Part shown: one piece after another, positions 62,151 through 64,000 of the stretch | Numbering within the stretch: the first letter of the stretch is position 1 | How the letters are laid out: each line of letters opens with the position of its first letter | Assembly: GCA_024362935.1 (NCBI GenBank) | Contig: JANCRA010000166.1 | Span: 434,001 to 498,000 of the forward strand | From: Setophaga petechia | Taxonomy: Eukaryota; Chordata; Aves; Passeriformes; Parulidae | Reading direction: 5' to 3' | Length of the DNA: 64,000 nucleotides | The notes under the pieces: generated by a model | Told to the model about the DNA's origin: nothing | What the model saw: the letters and a program-made list of their open reading frames with translations, nothing else | The model's database searches: none | Translations under genes and position numbers: made by a program

Positions 62151-64000
62151 AAGGGCATTCATAAAGTAAGTGAGTGTGTACATATGCATATGGGAGAATT
62201 TGACATGTTTACCTAAGGCCCAGCAGTAGCAACTGGTATTTTGTAGTGTAAACATTCCAGAGAAAAGATCAGCAACCCAGTGTTCTTAAAAACACTGACT
62301 TGCTGACCTCTTATTTTCTATGAGATTCATGTCCCCCCTACCTCCCAGCTGTCTGGCTTCTCTTTCTATGTTCTAAGGTGTCCACATCTTCTTGGAGATC
62401 ATGCTTGGTTCCTGAACAGGCTCAGAGGGGATGGGAGCAGTTTGAGGTGTGTTGGGTTTGCTTGACCTAGCTCCAGAGACCAGAAGTGGTGGCATCCCCA
62501 GTGCCTGCAGGCTGTGAGTTCTCCCTGGCCAGTGTGGAGGGGAGGGATGCATGCACATGTGAGAGTCCTTAGCATGAAGATGCACCGTCTGCAATGGCTT
62601 CAAGCCTAAATATGAAGACCAGGAGCTAACCCCATGTCTCAAAGCTCTTAGTACTCACTGCTCAGCACAACGCCTACAGCAGCAGGCTCCATGCCAGACA
62701 GCACTGTGATTTATTCCTTGCTCTCAGCAGTGCTGGAACATGGTCCAGGGCTGGGTACCAACAGCTGCCTGCTCTGTCTGACCTCTCTTCTCTTCACCCC
62801 ATCAATTTACTGCAGTAGCTCATGTGCCTGAAAAACTCCCTGGGCTAAGAGGGTTAATGCCAAAGCCTGTGGCTGATGGGAGAGCTGTGAGCACTGTCTG
62901 TGCCCTAAACCTGGCCATCCTGCACATTCTGACTTGCATCTTCCTGTGACATTGATATTGTTCCTGACAGGGTTTGTGTTCTCCTCACATCATGCCAAAC
63001 TGCCATGAAACCACACCCAGTTTATTTCTGCCATGGCTTCATCTCTTCTTCATCCATCTTCTGGAGCCCAGGCCCAGAGCTTCTGCTAATCTCCTGAAGT
63101 AAATAGATTGGTAAGTGAGATTGTGTTCAGTTGCCAAAAATCTGTTCACAGTAGTTCCAGCCAGTGCAGTGTGTGTTAATAGCTGTATGTTGGGGTTCAG
63201 AGGTTCAGGTAAAACTGTGAGAAAAATGACTTCAGTGGAAGCATTGAGAAGCAGCTCACAGGGGCTGTCAGACCTTAGCCTTGGATCTTTTCAAGATATG
63301 GCTCAACAAAGGAAATGACAGACCTGAACAACAGAGGGTGGTGGTTTCAAAGAGGAAGTTGAATTAAGCCATCTTCAAGCAATTTGTGATTGTCCATGCT
63401 CTAAAATCATTGGAATAGTCCTTTGAATGTGTTTGGCCTGGGACTAGTATCAGTGTCCTGAACCATCCCAAGGCGTTACTTGGGAATTAGCCTAAGCCAT
63501 TCCCAATGCAGTTTAAACGATGCTACCTTATTTATAAGGGAAAGAGAATTTTGAAGCATGTTGACAAGCCATTCCATACAAATTGTCCTCAGTGTATGTT
63601 GACAAGCCATTCCATACAAATTGTCCTCAGTGTTCAAGCATCCAGAAAACATATAACTGTTTAAATTTCCTAGGAGAGATGTGTCCTGTCAAGGAATCTA
63701 AAGTGACAACCAACACAGATGTATTTCCCACTTGGCTTTCCCCCTGGTAAAGGCAATCATGGTGTGGCCATTTTGTTAGCTTTGACAGAGGACTAACAAA
63801 ATGTGCACTTATTTACTGGAGCACTAGGATCACTAGTTTATTACTTTAAAAGTTCTTTAACACATGGAAATGACAGCCATTTATCATTGCTGTCAAGAGA
63901 GTAATCTAGTTGCGATCTAGCAAAGATATTTCTGAGGATTCTGCAGCAAAATAAAATTTATCATTGTCTTTCTCTATAGAGATGCAGTGTGATGTTAAAT
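62151..64000. other. non-coding stretch
   Basis: No gene is recognised. The stretch around 62380-62900 is richer in GC but has no protein-like frame that I can assign. It contains a 38-bp tandem duplication and a 20-bp match to the CR1 tail. Confidence 0.5.
63558..63633. repeat. 38-bp perfect tandem duplication
   Basis: Two adjacent 38-bp units (63558-63595 and 63596-63633) without a mismatch, containing TTGACAAGCCATTCCATAC. The identity suggests a recent event. Confidence 0.95.

Noticed and set aside
1..64000. CRISPR arrays, operons, tRNA or rRNA genes, phage-like modules
   Set aside because: The composition and repeats are those of a vertebrate nuclear genome; no such structures were seen on either strand.

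Overview
The window looks like gene-poor, AT-rich bird nuclear DNA. The evidence is several CR1 LINE copies of different ages, all with the avian CR1 3' end built on ATTCTATG-type 8-mers, plus avian-type endogenous-retrovirus LTRs and almost no other dispersed repeats. A songbird is likely but is an inference. I see no intact protein-coding gene, no RNA gene, no CRISPR array and no bacterial-type operon. The many short open frames are mostly chance.

Layout. 1-4399 holds nothing recognisable. 4400-4915 is a 5'-truncated CR1 on the minus strand. 4916-13866 is plain AT-rich sequence with one hairpin, a poly-T tract and one unusually open minus-strand frame. 13867-15630 is a minus-strand solo LTR split by a later insertion at 14335-15485. 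That insertion is a 5'-truncated processed pseudogene of the nucleoporin gene NUP42, with its poly(A) signal and A-rich tail, joined directly to the last ~105 bp of a CR1. 17218-17982 is a second minus-strand solo LTR flanked by a perfect 5-bp duplication (CATCC). It interrupts an exon-like minus-strand open frame of unknown identity. 20782-21172 and 33860-34008 are further CR1 tails. 22639-23330 may be a third LTR. 25010-26385 and 56690-56935 are very old CR1/L3-like remnants, and 41381-41440 may be another.

The long middle part (34009-51106) is quiet apart from perfect short hairpins and simple repeats. At 51107-51271 and 54507-54744 lies a direct duplication whose copies are identical except for an A-run and a 74-bp TTCTA-type pentanucleotide tract present only in the second. 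59165-62150 is the largest element: a CR1 carrying the endonuclease and reverse transcriptase regions of ORF2, broken by frameshifts and stops, with a 20-bp perfect inverted repeat near its 3' end. A 38-bp tandem duplication sits at 63558-63633.

There is no set of cooperating genes here. The biology is retrotransposition history: LTR insertion, CR1 insertion, mRNA retrocopying and local duplication. The strongest candidate for something undescribed is the CR1-tailed NUP42 retrocopy nested in an LTR, because CR1 machinery is generally thought not to retrocopy polyadenylated mRNAs efficiently.
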